Part shown: positions 39,224 through 45,872 of the stretch, piece after piece | Layout of the letters: each line of letters begins with the position of its first letter | Numbering within the stretch: the first letter of the stretch is position 1 | Source of the DNA: Gammaproteobacteria bacterium | GTDB lineage: Bacteria > Pseudomonadota > Gammaproteobacteria > Eutrophobiales > Eutrophobiaceae | Direction of reading: 5' to 3' | Assembly: GCA_030829955.1 (NCBI GenBank) | Contig: JAURNY010000017.1 | Location: 1-64,000 of the forward strand | Length of the DNA: 64,000 nt | Position numbers and translations under genes: made by a program | Notes under the pieces: model-generated | The model's database searches: none | What the model was told of the DNA's origin: nothing | What the model saw: only the letters and a program-made list of their open reading frames with translations

Positions 39224-40486
39224 GTGAGATTTGTTTACTCAATAGCCTTATTATTTATTTTGCCATTGGCAGTTTTGCGACTTTTTCTACTCGGTTTTAA
39301 GAATCCGGATTACAGAAAAAATTGGTATGAGCGTCTTGGTTTTATAAACCCGTTATCTTCAAAGCCTATAATATGGTTACACGCAGTTTCAGTTGGGGAA
39401 ACGAATGCGGCAGCACCATTATTAAATCGTCTGTTGCATGCTTATCCCGACTATCAGTTATTAGTTACTACGGTTACGCCGACAGGTAGACAAATCTTAA
39501 AGATGCATTTCGATAATGATATTGATCATTTGTATTTTCCATATGACATTCCATGGGTGGTTAATCGATTTTTGCAAAAACTGAAACCTGCAGTAGTAAT
39601 ATTGATGGAAACAGAAATATGGCCGAATCTTTGTTATCAATGTAATAAAGAAAATATTCCGGTTTTGCTAATCAATGCTCGATTAAGTAAAAGATCTTTT
39701 AAGCGATATCAATTACTAAAAGGTTTTATTAAGAAAACTTTAAACAATATAAGTATGATTGCTGCCCAAACGCAAAATGATGCAAATCATTTTATTAAAC
39801 TCGGAGTTAATAGAACTTTCATACAGATCACGGGTAATATGAAATTTGAAACGGTCATACCTAGCAGTGTGATAGAGAATGCAGAAGTCGTGAAACGCTA
39901 TTTTAATATGAGCAGACCAGTATGGATTGCTGCTAGCACGCAAGAAGGAGAAGAAGAGCTTATATTAGAAGCGCATAAAAAAATAGTAAGTTATTTTCCT
40001 AATGCTGTTTTGATTTTGGCAGCGAGACACCCGGAAAGAAATATTGAAATTCAAAAAACATGTAAAGCAAATGGTTTTAATATAGTGAAATGGTCAGAGC
40101 AAAAGGTATTTTCTGATTCCGATCAGGTTTATTTGCTTGATACATTGGGTAAATTACAGACTTATTATGCTGCGAGTCAGGTTGCTTATGTTGGCGGTAG
40201 TCTAGTTGATAGAGGTGGACAAAATATGCTTGAGCCAGCCAAATTGGGTCTTCCTATACTTGCTGGACCTAGTAGATATAATTTTAAAAAAATCAGTGAA
40301 ATGTTAGAAAATACGGGCGCCCTGATTACTGTAAATAGTGCTGATGATATTGTTAGGGAATTAAAAACTCTTTTTACTGATGCCAATTTACGCCATGATC
40401 TGGGGGAAGCGGCTAGACAGATGGTTATTAATAATCAAGGACAAGTAGATACGACAATGAAATTAATTCAGGACTTTATTAAATGA
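39224..40486 (+). CDS. waaA: 3-deoxy-D-manno-octulosonic acid (Kdo) transferase
   Basis: 420 aa from a GTG start that places MRFVYSIALLFILPLAVLRL at the N-terminus (one membrane anchor). It adds Kdo to lipid A at the inner membrane. The GT30 signature VSVGETNAAAPLL contains the catalytic Glu, and the GT-B C-terminal site reads YVGGSLVDRGGQNMLEPAKLG (cited as GGSLVDRGGQNMLEPA). It closes the hldE-hldD-waaA block. Confidence 0.95.
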   Translation: MRFVYSIALLFILPLAVLRLFLLGFKNPDYRKNWYERLGFINPLSSKPIIWLHAVSVGETNAAAPLLNRLLHAYPDYQLLVTTVTPTGRQILKMHFDNDIDHLYFPYDIPWVVNRFLQKLKPAVVILMETEIWPNLCYQCNKENIPVLLINARLSKRSFKRYQLLKGFIKKTLNNISMIAAQTQNDANHFIKLGVNRTFIQITGNMKFETVIPSSVIENAEVVKRYFNMSRPVWIAASTQEGEEELILEAHKKIVSYFPNAVLILAARHPERNIEIQKTCKANGFNIVKWSEQKVFSDSDQVYLLDTLGKLQTYYAASQVAYVGGSLVDRGGQNMLEPAKLGLPILAGPSRYNFKKISEMLENTGALITVNSADDIVRELKTLFTDANLRHDLGEAARQMVINNQGQVDTTMKLIQDFIK

Positions 40487-40567
40487 ATAAGTTATTTTTG
40501 CAACTATGTCATAAATAATCATCTAATTGTTGTTGATAACTTTTACATATCAATTCAGGAGAAATTT

Positions 40568-40954
40568 ATGAACAAGACGTTATTTGTTGTTCTGGCAGTG
40601 TTGTTTAGTAATATGGTTTTAGCTGACGAGTATCCTTCAGAAGAAACTGTTCGATTTGCTTTAAATTGTATGCATCAATTAGGTGGCCAATCAGACGAAA
40701 ATTTATATGCATGTATTTGCCGTTATGACAACATCAGAGCAAATATGATTTATACTGAATACGAAGAGGCGGTTACGTATGAACGTAATAAAGCGATGCC
40801 GGGTGAAAAAGGGGGGATGTTTCGTAATAATAAGCGTGGTGAAAATTTTTACGAACAGTTAAAAGAAATTAGAAAAAATGCTCTGGCTCAATGTCCCGTT
40901 GCAAAAAGGATTGAACTAGACCGGTCAAAAGTTAAAAATTCTGCGGAAAATTAA
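40568..40954 (+). CDS. Small exported Cys-containing protein upstream of xoxF
   Basis: 128 aa. A signal peptide (to about VLA-DEYP) is followed by a mature part with Cys in ALNCMHQLGGQ and YACICRYD and another in AQCPVAKR, so disulfides are likely. The segment CICRYDNIRANMIYTEYEEAVTYERN (cited as YTEYEEAVTYERN) is helical and charged. I do not know its function. It is read in the xoxF direction but separated by a terminator and 550 bp. Similar small proteins near quinoprotein dehydrogenase genes would support a role in methanol oxidation. Confidence 0.75.
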   Translation: MNKTLFVVLAVLFSNMVLADEYPSEETVRFALNCMHQLGGQSDENLYACICRYDNIRANMIYTEYEEAVTYERNKAMPGEKGGMFRNNKRGENFYEQLKEIRKNALAQCPVAKRIELDRSKVKNSAEN

Positions 40955-40978
40955 AGGGTGAAACATCACCCTTTTTCT
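40953..40978 (+). terminator. Terminator after the small exported protein gene
   Basis: The stem AAAGGGTG / CACCCTTT with a six-base loop is followed by TTTTTCTTT. Confidence 0.85.
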
Positions 40979-41102
40979 TTGTAATGAGATAGTTGATAAA
41001 TTATAAGATTCCATCGACATAGAATATTTCATCTAAAATTATCTATTCAGATTATTTTATAAATTTTATTCATTTGTAACATAAACTATCAAATTATCAT
41101 TT

Positions 41103-41113
41103 TTGCAGTGCAG
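41103..41113 (+). promoter_or_regulatory. TTGCA-G-TGCAG site, upstream copy
   Basis: Ten of 11 bases match the perfect site at 41262 (159 bp apart). A TATAAT follows 2 bp later. Confidence 0.45.
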
Positions 41114-41162
41114 CATATAATTACTTACATTCTAATGCCTAATACTACGCAATTTGCATGTT

Positions 41163-41177
41163 ATAACTCCAAGTTAT
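41163..41177 (+). promoter_or_regulatory. Inverted repeat ATAACT-CCA-AGTTAT
   Basis: Perfect 6-bp arms with a 3-bp spacer in the xoxF upstream region. Confidence 0.4.
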
Positions 41178-41241
41178 GTTCGCTTATGTCTTCATATCAC
41201 TTGCAGGCATTATGAAAATTTCCTACACTCATCAATGACTA

Positions 41242-41254
41242 GTGGATGATCCAC
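41242..41254 (+). promoter_or_regulatory. Inverted repeat GTGGAT-G-ATCCAC
   Basis: Perfect 6-bp arms around one base, 5 bp before the TATTGCA palindrome. An operator-like element. Confidence 0.4.
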
Positions 41255-41259
41255 GAATA

Positions 41260-41274
41260 TATTGCAGTGCAATA
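41260..41274 (+). promoter_or_regulatory. 15-bp palindrome TATTGCA-G-TGCAATA
   Basis: Perfect 7-bp arms. Its 11-base core TTGCAGTGCAA is the exact reverse complement of the site upstream of mptG (62347-62357). A TATAAT begins 3 bp downstream. Confidence 0.55.
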
Positions 41275-41529
41275 ATTATAATAATTTAAGGAAGCATTTA
41301 ACTCATAACAAAAAATAGTTCTACTAGGTTGTTAATGAAAAAATTCTTAATTATCATCAAAAATTCATGTAGTTATTATATTAATAATTACTCACAATTT
41401 TTCTGTTTGAAATCTATTTCAGTTACTACATCTTTTCTAGCACAATAGCGCTTTATGGTCTCGAGGAGTTATTGTGTTTTTGTTATTTTTGAGACTAAGA
41501 ACATGATCAACTAAATAGAGGAGGAGGTC

Positions 41530-43467
41530 ATGAGTAAATTATCAATCAAGAAATGGCTCGTAGCTGCATTAGCAGTGGGTCTTTCTGCATCAGTTATGGC
41601 GAACGACGAAGTTCGTAAACTGAATGCGGATCCAAACTACTGGGCATATCCTGGTGGTAACTACAATAACTGGCGTTATACTGAGTTGAATCAAATCAAC
41701 ACTGGCAATGCTAGCAAATTGGTTACTGCTTGGACTTTTTCAACTGGCCGTCTACAAGGTCATGAAGGTGGTCCTTTGGTCCTGCCAACAAGCGCTACTG
41801 GCTTAAGCAGTGATCATCTGTACATTCACTCTTCTTTCCCTAATGACGTATTTGCTATCAACCTGGATACATTACAAATTACCTGGTTTTTCGAGCCTCA
41901 ACAAGACGAAGCAGAAACTGTCCCTGTTATGTGTTGTGACATCGTTAACCGTGGTTTAGGTTACAGCATGGGCCAAATCTATCTGCAACAAGCTGACACC
42001 ACTTTGGTTGCTTTAAGCGCTAAAGACGGTTCAGTTAAATGGAAAGCAGAAAACGGTCGTGATGTCGGTTACGGTCCTGCGGCAGGTAACACCACCACTA
42101 ACGCTCCACATCCAATCAAAGACAAAATCATGACTGGTTGTTCTGGCGCGGAATTTGGTGTTCGTTGTTGGTTAGCAGCGTACAATGCTAAAGACGGTTC
42201 TTTAGCTTGGCGTGCTTACAGCATGGGTCCAGACGAAGACATCCTGTTCGATGCTAACACTACCTCTTTAGGTAAAAAAGTTGGCAAGAACTCTTCTCTG
42301 AACACCTGGTGTTCTAACTCTGATTGGAAAGCTCCTGCAACTGGTCCAAACGAATGTAATGGCTTGAGTGATCAGTGGAAATCAGGTGGTGGTTCTACTT
42401 GGGGCTGGTGGCCAGCTGACTTTGAAGAAAACCTGGTCTACTACGGCTCAGGTAACCCTTCAACCTGGAACCCTGTTGTACGTCCTGGCGACAATAAATG
42501 GTCTATGACTATTTTCGCTCGTGACATTGACACTGGTGTTGCTCGTTGGGCTTACCAAATGACTCCACATGATGAATGGGATTATGACGGTATTAACGAA
42601 ATGATCCTTACCGACATGAAAGTCAAAGGTAAACAAACTCCAGCATTGGTTCACTTTGACCGTAATGGTTTTGCGTATACCATGAACCGTAAAACGGGTG
42701 AATTACTTGTTGCTGAAAAGTATGACCCAGCTGTCAACTGGGCTAGCCACGTTGACATGAAAACTGGTTATCCACAAACCCTTAACAAGTATTCAACTCA
42801 CCACAACGGTGAAGACGTAGTTTCTAAGGACATTTGTCCTGCAGCTCTTGGTACCAAAGATCAGCAGCCTGCTGCTTTCTCTCCACGTACTGGTCTGTTC
42901 TACGTACCAACCAACCACGTATGTATGACTTACGAACCAGTTAGCTATGCTGCTGGTGGTAACCAATACACTGCTGGTCAAGCGTATGTTAACGCTAACC
43001 TGACCATGTACCCAGCTGGTGCTGTATGCCCAGATTGTCCTAACAACAATGCTGCTAAAGACAACATGGGTAACATGATCGCATGGGACGCTGATAAAGG
43101 TAAGATCGTATGGTCTATTCCTGAGCAGTGGTCTGTATGGTCTGGCGTATTAACTACTGCTGGTGACGTAGTTTTCTACGGTACACTTGACGCATACGCT
43201 AAAGCTGTAGATGCTAAGTCTGGTAAGCTGCTTTGGAAATTCAAAGCTCCTTCAGGCATCATTGGCAACTTCAACTCTTGGGCACACAAAGGCAAGCAAT
43301 ACGTTGGTGTTCTTTCAGGCATTGGCGGTTGGGCTGGCGCGGTTGTCGCTATCCCTGGCTTAGCTGCTGCTCCTGATGAAGCTGCGCTTGGAGCTGTAGG
43401 TGGTTACCGTGCTCTGCGTAACTCAGCACGTAACGCTGGTATCTTAATGGTATTTAGCTTACCTTAA
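41530..43467 (+). CDS. xoxF: Lanthanide-dependent methanol dehydrogenase XoxF
   Basis: 645 aa periplasmic PQQ enzyme oxidising methanol (and possibly formaldehyde). The signal peptide is cleaved near VMA-NDE. The vicinal disulfide pair is Cys135-Cys136 in VMCCDIVNRG. The motif WDYDG carries catalytic Asp351 and, two residues on, Asp353; this second Asp is the lanthanide ligand that separates XoxF from Ca-type MxaF, where it is Ala. Tryptophan-docking blade motifs such as GDVVFYGTLDAYAKAVDAKSG (cited GDVVFYGTLDAY) repeat through the propeller. Codons are strongly biased (AAC, TAC, GGT, CGT) compared with neighbours, suggesting very high expression. A strong terminator follows. No mxa genes are present in the window. 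Confidence 0.97.
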   Translation: MSKLSIKKWLVAALAVGLSASVMANDEVRKLNADPNYWAYPGGNYNNWRYTELNQINTGNASKLVTAWTFSTGRLQGHEGGPLVLPTSATGLSSDHLYIHSSFPNDVFAINLDTLQITWFFEPQQDEAETVPVMCCDIVNRGLGYSMGQIYLQQADTTLVALSAKDGSVKWKAENGRDVGYGPAAGNTTTNAPHPIKDKIMTGCSGAEFGVRCWLAAYNAKDGSLAWRAYSMGPDEDILFDANTTSLGKKVGKNSSLNTWCSNSDWKAPATGPNECNGLSDQWKSGGGSTWGWWPADFEENLVYYGSGNPSTWNPVVRPGDNKWSMTIFARDIDTGVARWAYQMTPHDEWDYDGINEMILTDMKVKGKQTPALVHFDRNGFAYTMNRKTGELLVAEKYDPAVNWASHVDMKTGYPQTLNKYSTHHNGEDVVSKDICPAALGTKDQQPAAFSPRTGLFYVPTNHVCMTYEPVSYAAGGNQYTAGQAYVNANLTMYPAGAVCPDCPNNNAAKDNMGNMIAWDADKGKIVWSIPEQWSVWSGVLTTAGDVVFYGTLDAYAKAVDAKSGKLLWKFKAPSGIIGNFNSWAHKGKQYVGVLSGIGGWAGAVVAIPGLAAAPDEAALGAVGGYRALRNSARNAGILMVFSLP

Positions 43468-43491
43468 GACTCAAACAAACATCTGTTTGTG

Positions 43492-43521
43492 AAATCCCCG
43501 GCTTCGGCTGGGGATTTTTTT
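43492..43521 (+). terminator. Terminator after xoxF
   Basis: An 11-bp stem with one G-U (AAATCCCCGGC with GCTGGGGATTT), a UUCG-type loop and a T-run. Confidence 0.9.
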
Positions 43522-43660
43522 AAATACTTTTTATTAATACTGTAATTCTTCAAGAACTTCCCTTATTTATGTATGTCTTAAATTTGATATCAGCGTATAT
43601 TAGCCTTTAAATTCGCGCCTTGAATTTGCTGTGTACGTTAAAAATACATTGGAGAAAATA

Positions 43661-44101
43661 ATGAAAATAAAAAAAATTATAATGATGGCAATTACTACTA
43701 TTACGCTATCTATTTGTTCTTTGGCTAACGCTGCTGATCATACAATTAAAGCTGGTGCACGTGCGTTTGAAACCCCGATATTATATATGGGTGCTGGTGA
43801 TAAAGTGGCATTCACTAATATGAACTCACATAATGCAGTTTCTGTTGAAGGAATGATTCCGGATGGTGCTAAACCTTTTGCAGGAGCGATGGGTGAAAAT
43901 ATTTCTCTTACTTTGGATATTCCTGGTATTTATTCATATGTATGTCAGCCACATATCGGTTTCGGTATGGTTGGTGTAATTGTTGTTGGTGATATTTCTG
44001 CCGATGATTTAGCTGCCTACAAGCAAAAAGCGATGGACACACTGCAAGGTCCATATCGCCGTTTACTTGGTAAGATTAACAAAATTAAGCCTACAATATA
44101 A
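43661..44101 (+). CDS. Pseudoazurin (type 1 blue copper protein)
   Basis: 146 aa from the ATG at 43661 with GGAG upstream; a longer upstream frame is not supported. The signal peptide is cleaved near ANA-ADHT. All four type-1 copper ligands are visible: His57 in NSHNAV, then Cys95, His98 and Met103 in YVCQPHIGFGM. The helical C-terminal extension (about 112-146) is typical of pseudoazurins. Located between xoxF and xoxJ, where methylotrophs usually have the cytochrome c xoxG, it is a candidate electron acceptor or relay for XoxF. That role is inferred from position. Confidence 0.93.
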   Translation: MKIKKIIMMAITTITLSICSLANAADHTIKAGARAFETPILYMGAGDKVAFTNMNSHNAVSVEGMIPDGAKPFAGAMGENISLTLDIPGIYSYVCQPHIGFGMVGVIVVGDISADDLAAYKQKAMDTLQGPYRRLLGKINKIKPTI

Positions 44102-44115
44102 TTTAACCATCATCT

Positions 44116-44137
44116 AAGCCCAGGCATCTGGGCTTTT
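44116..44137 (+). terminator. Hairpin with short T-tract between pseudoazurin gene and xoxJ
   Basis: AAGCCCAG-GCAT-CTGGGCTT plus TT ends 4 bp before the xoxJ start. With only four T residues it is probably a partial terminator or an mRNA 3'-end stabiliser. Confidence 0.65.
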
Positions 44138-44141
44138 AATT

Positions 44142-44984
44142 ATGAAAAAAATATTATTACTTGTTCTATTAATACAATTTTCCCTCATCAATGCCACTCG
44201 TGCAGATATTGATGAAGAGTTTTTAAAAGTATGTGCAGATCCTTATATGCTGCCTTTCTCTAACAAGGATGGAGAGGGTTACGAAAACAAGATTGCTGAA
44301 CTATTCGCCGAAAAGCTAGGTAAAGGTCTTAAGTATGAATTTTTTCCTCAGCGAATGGGTTTTATACGCAATACTTTGAAAGCTGAGTCTGAAGAGGGTT
44401 TAGGTTACAAGTGCGATTTGGTGATTAGCGTACCAGAAAATTTTGAACTAGCCTCAACAACCAAACCATATTTTACATCAGCATACGTGCTGGTTTACAA
44501 AAAAGGCAATAAACTTGATTCAATAACCGATGCTAGTCAATTAGATAAATTTGTTAATGAGCAGGGTAATAAAGTTAAATTAGGTCTTGCCGATAGAGGT
44601 CCAGCGCAGTTATGGGTTTTTCATAACAACTTGATTGGCGCCATTGTTCCTTATCAGGCACAACCAGGTGATCCTAAAGTGGACCCAGGTAAACGATTTA
44701 TTGATGATATCGTTTCAGGTGATATTGATGCTGCAATAGTCTGGGGCCCGACCGCTGGATATTATGCGAAAGAACTTTCCGGTCAAGCAGACTTGATGTT
44801 GCTACCTTTACAAGACGACCCCAGTAAGCCAGAAATGCGCTTTACATATAGTTTTTCTATGGCTGTACGCTATGGAGAAGGTGATTGGAAAGATAAAGTG
44901 AACAGTTTGATTGATGAGAATCAAGCTGAGATAAATAAAATATTAACAGATTATGGCGTGCCGCTGATTCAAAATATTAAATAG
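44142..44984 (+). CDS. xoxJ: Quinoprotein-dehydrogenase-associated periplasmic binding protein XoxJ
   Basis: 280 aa. A signal peptide (to about TRA-DIDE) precedes a family-3 solute-binding fold starting FLKVCADPYMLPFSNKDGEGYENKIA (cited LKVCADPYMLPFSN), with the FFPQRMGFIRNTL and CDLVISVPENFEL segments characteristic of MxaJ/XoxJ. These proteins are encoded with PQQ methanol dehydrogenases and are thought to assist their maturation or activation. It is separated from the pseudoazurin gene by a weak hairpin. Confidence 0.9.
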   Translation: MKKILLLVLLIQFSLINATRADIDEEFLKVCADPYMLPFSNKDGEGYENKIAELFAEKLGKGLKYEFFPQRMGFIRNTLKAESEEGLGYKCDLVISVPENFELASTTKPYFTSAYVLVYKKGNKLDSITDASQLDKFVNEQGNKVKLGLADRGPAQLWVFHNNLIGAIVPYQAQPGDPKVDPGKRFIDDIVSGDIDAAIVWGPTAGYYAKELSGQADLMLLPLQDDPSKPEMRFTYSFSMAVRYGEGDWKDKVNSLIDENQAEINKILTDYGVPLIQNIK

Positions 44985-45004
44985 TATTGTGTGGATGCAT
45001 GATT

Positions 45005-45799
45005 ATGAGTAATAAAAATATACTACAGCTCTTCTTATTGATCTTATTGTCCGTCAATTATTCATTCGCTATCGCGGATGAAATGAGTGGTGATGAGAAA
45101 TTGTTAACTGAAGATGAAATAGATGACAGTTTAGGGCAATATGGCGAAGCCAGAGATACCTTGGACATTTCTGAAATAAGAGATACTGCTAAATTGATGT
45201 TTATGACAGATCATCTGTCAAATGTAACGAAGCCGTCAAATATTTATTATGAATGGGTAACCAGAGGTAAAAATGACCCAGGTTTCACAGATTCAGTATA
45301 TTTGTCAGTGCTTGACATAAATGAAGACGGCACTAAAAATACCGATATCGAGTTTTTTACTGGCCCTAGGCAATTTCGTAACTACAGTCCAGATATTGCA
45401 ATGAATGTTCGCGGGAATCCCATTCTTAATATCTATTTATCGGGTTCTGTGTACAACATGATGAAATTGATTGAAAAAGGGACGTTTAATTATTACCAAC
45501 GACAAATGCGAGATAGCATTGGTCTAGATGCAACTCTCGAATCAACAACATTTACCTTTGAAGGTAAACAATATAATGGCGAAAAAGTTACTTTTATTCC
45601 ATTTATAAAAGATAAAAGAAGCGCAGAGTATAAGCCATACTCTCATAAGGTTTACGAGATTGTATTTTCAAAGGATATACCCGGACAACTATATGAGATT
45701 CGCTCATTTGTTCCTGATTTAGATAATCCTGAATCAGAGCAACCGTTTATTTTTGAGTCTCTTGTATTTAAGTCGATAAAATCTCAAACTGGTTCGTGA
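45005..45799 (+). CDS. Unknown exported protein of the xox cluster
   Basis: 264 aa from the ATG at 45005 (GGA nine bases before); earlier TTG and ATG codons at 44987 and 44999 are possible. The signal peptide is cleaved near AIA-DEMS. The mature protein contains AKLMFMTDHLSNV, YYEWVTRGKNDPGFTDSVYL, a MNVRGNPILNIYLSGSVYNM stretch and a C-terminal QLYEIRSFVPDLDNP. No Cys is present in the mature part. I do not recognise the family. It ends the plus-strand xox cluster, before a bidirectional terminator, and is probably co-transcribed with xoxJ. Confidence 0.8.
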   Translation: MSNKNILQLFLLILLSVNYSFAIADEMSGDEKLLTEDEIDDSLGQYGEARDTLDISEIRDTAKLMFMTDHLSNVTKPSNIYYEWVTRGKNDPGFTDSVYLSVLDINEDGTKNTDIEFFTGPRQFRNYSPDIAMNVRGNPILNIYLSGSVYNMMKLIEKGTFNYYQRQMRDSIGLDATLESTTFTFEGKQYNGEKVTFIPFIKDKRSAEYKPYSHKVYEIVFSKDIPGQLYEIRSFVPDLDNPESEQPFIFESLVFKSIKSQTGS

Positions 45800-45822
45800 T
45801 TAAAATCTTTTAAGGTATTAAA

Positions 45823-45854
45823 AAAGCGCGATTAAATTATATTAATCGCGCTTT
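45823..45854. terminator. Bidirectional terminator, xox cluster / formate dehydrogenase
   Basis: A perfect 13-bp stem (AAAGCGCGATTAA with TTAATCGCGCTTT) lies between convergent operons, with A and T runs on its flanks. Confidence 0.9.
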
Positions 45855-45872
45855 GTTTTATGAAGGAGAAAG

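Larger units (their letters stand above)
40979..41529 (+). promoter_or_regulatory. Long xoxF upstream region
   Basis: 550 bp with no gene. It holds at least four inverted repeats (annotated separately), two exact TATAAT hexamers (41116-41121 and 41277-41282), each just downstream of a TTGCAGTGCA site, and a strong ribosome site (GAGGAGGAGG) right before the xoxF ATG. Neither TATAAT has a good -35 at 17 bp, consistent with activator-dependent promoters. A long structured leader is also possible. Confidence 0.55.
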
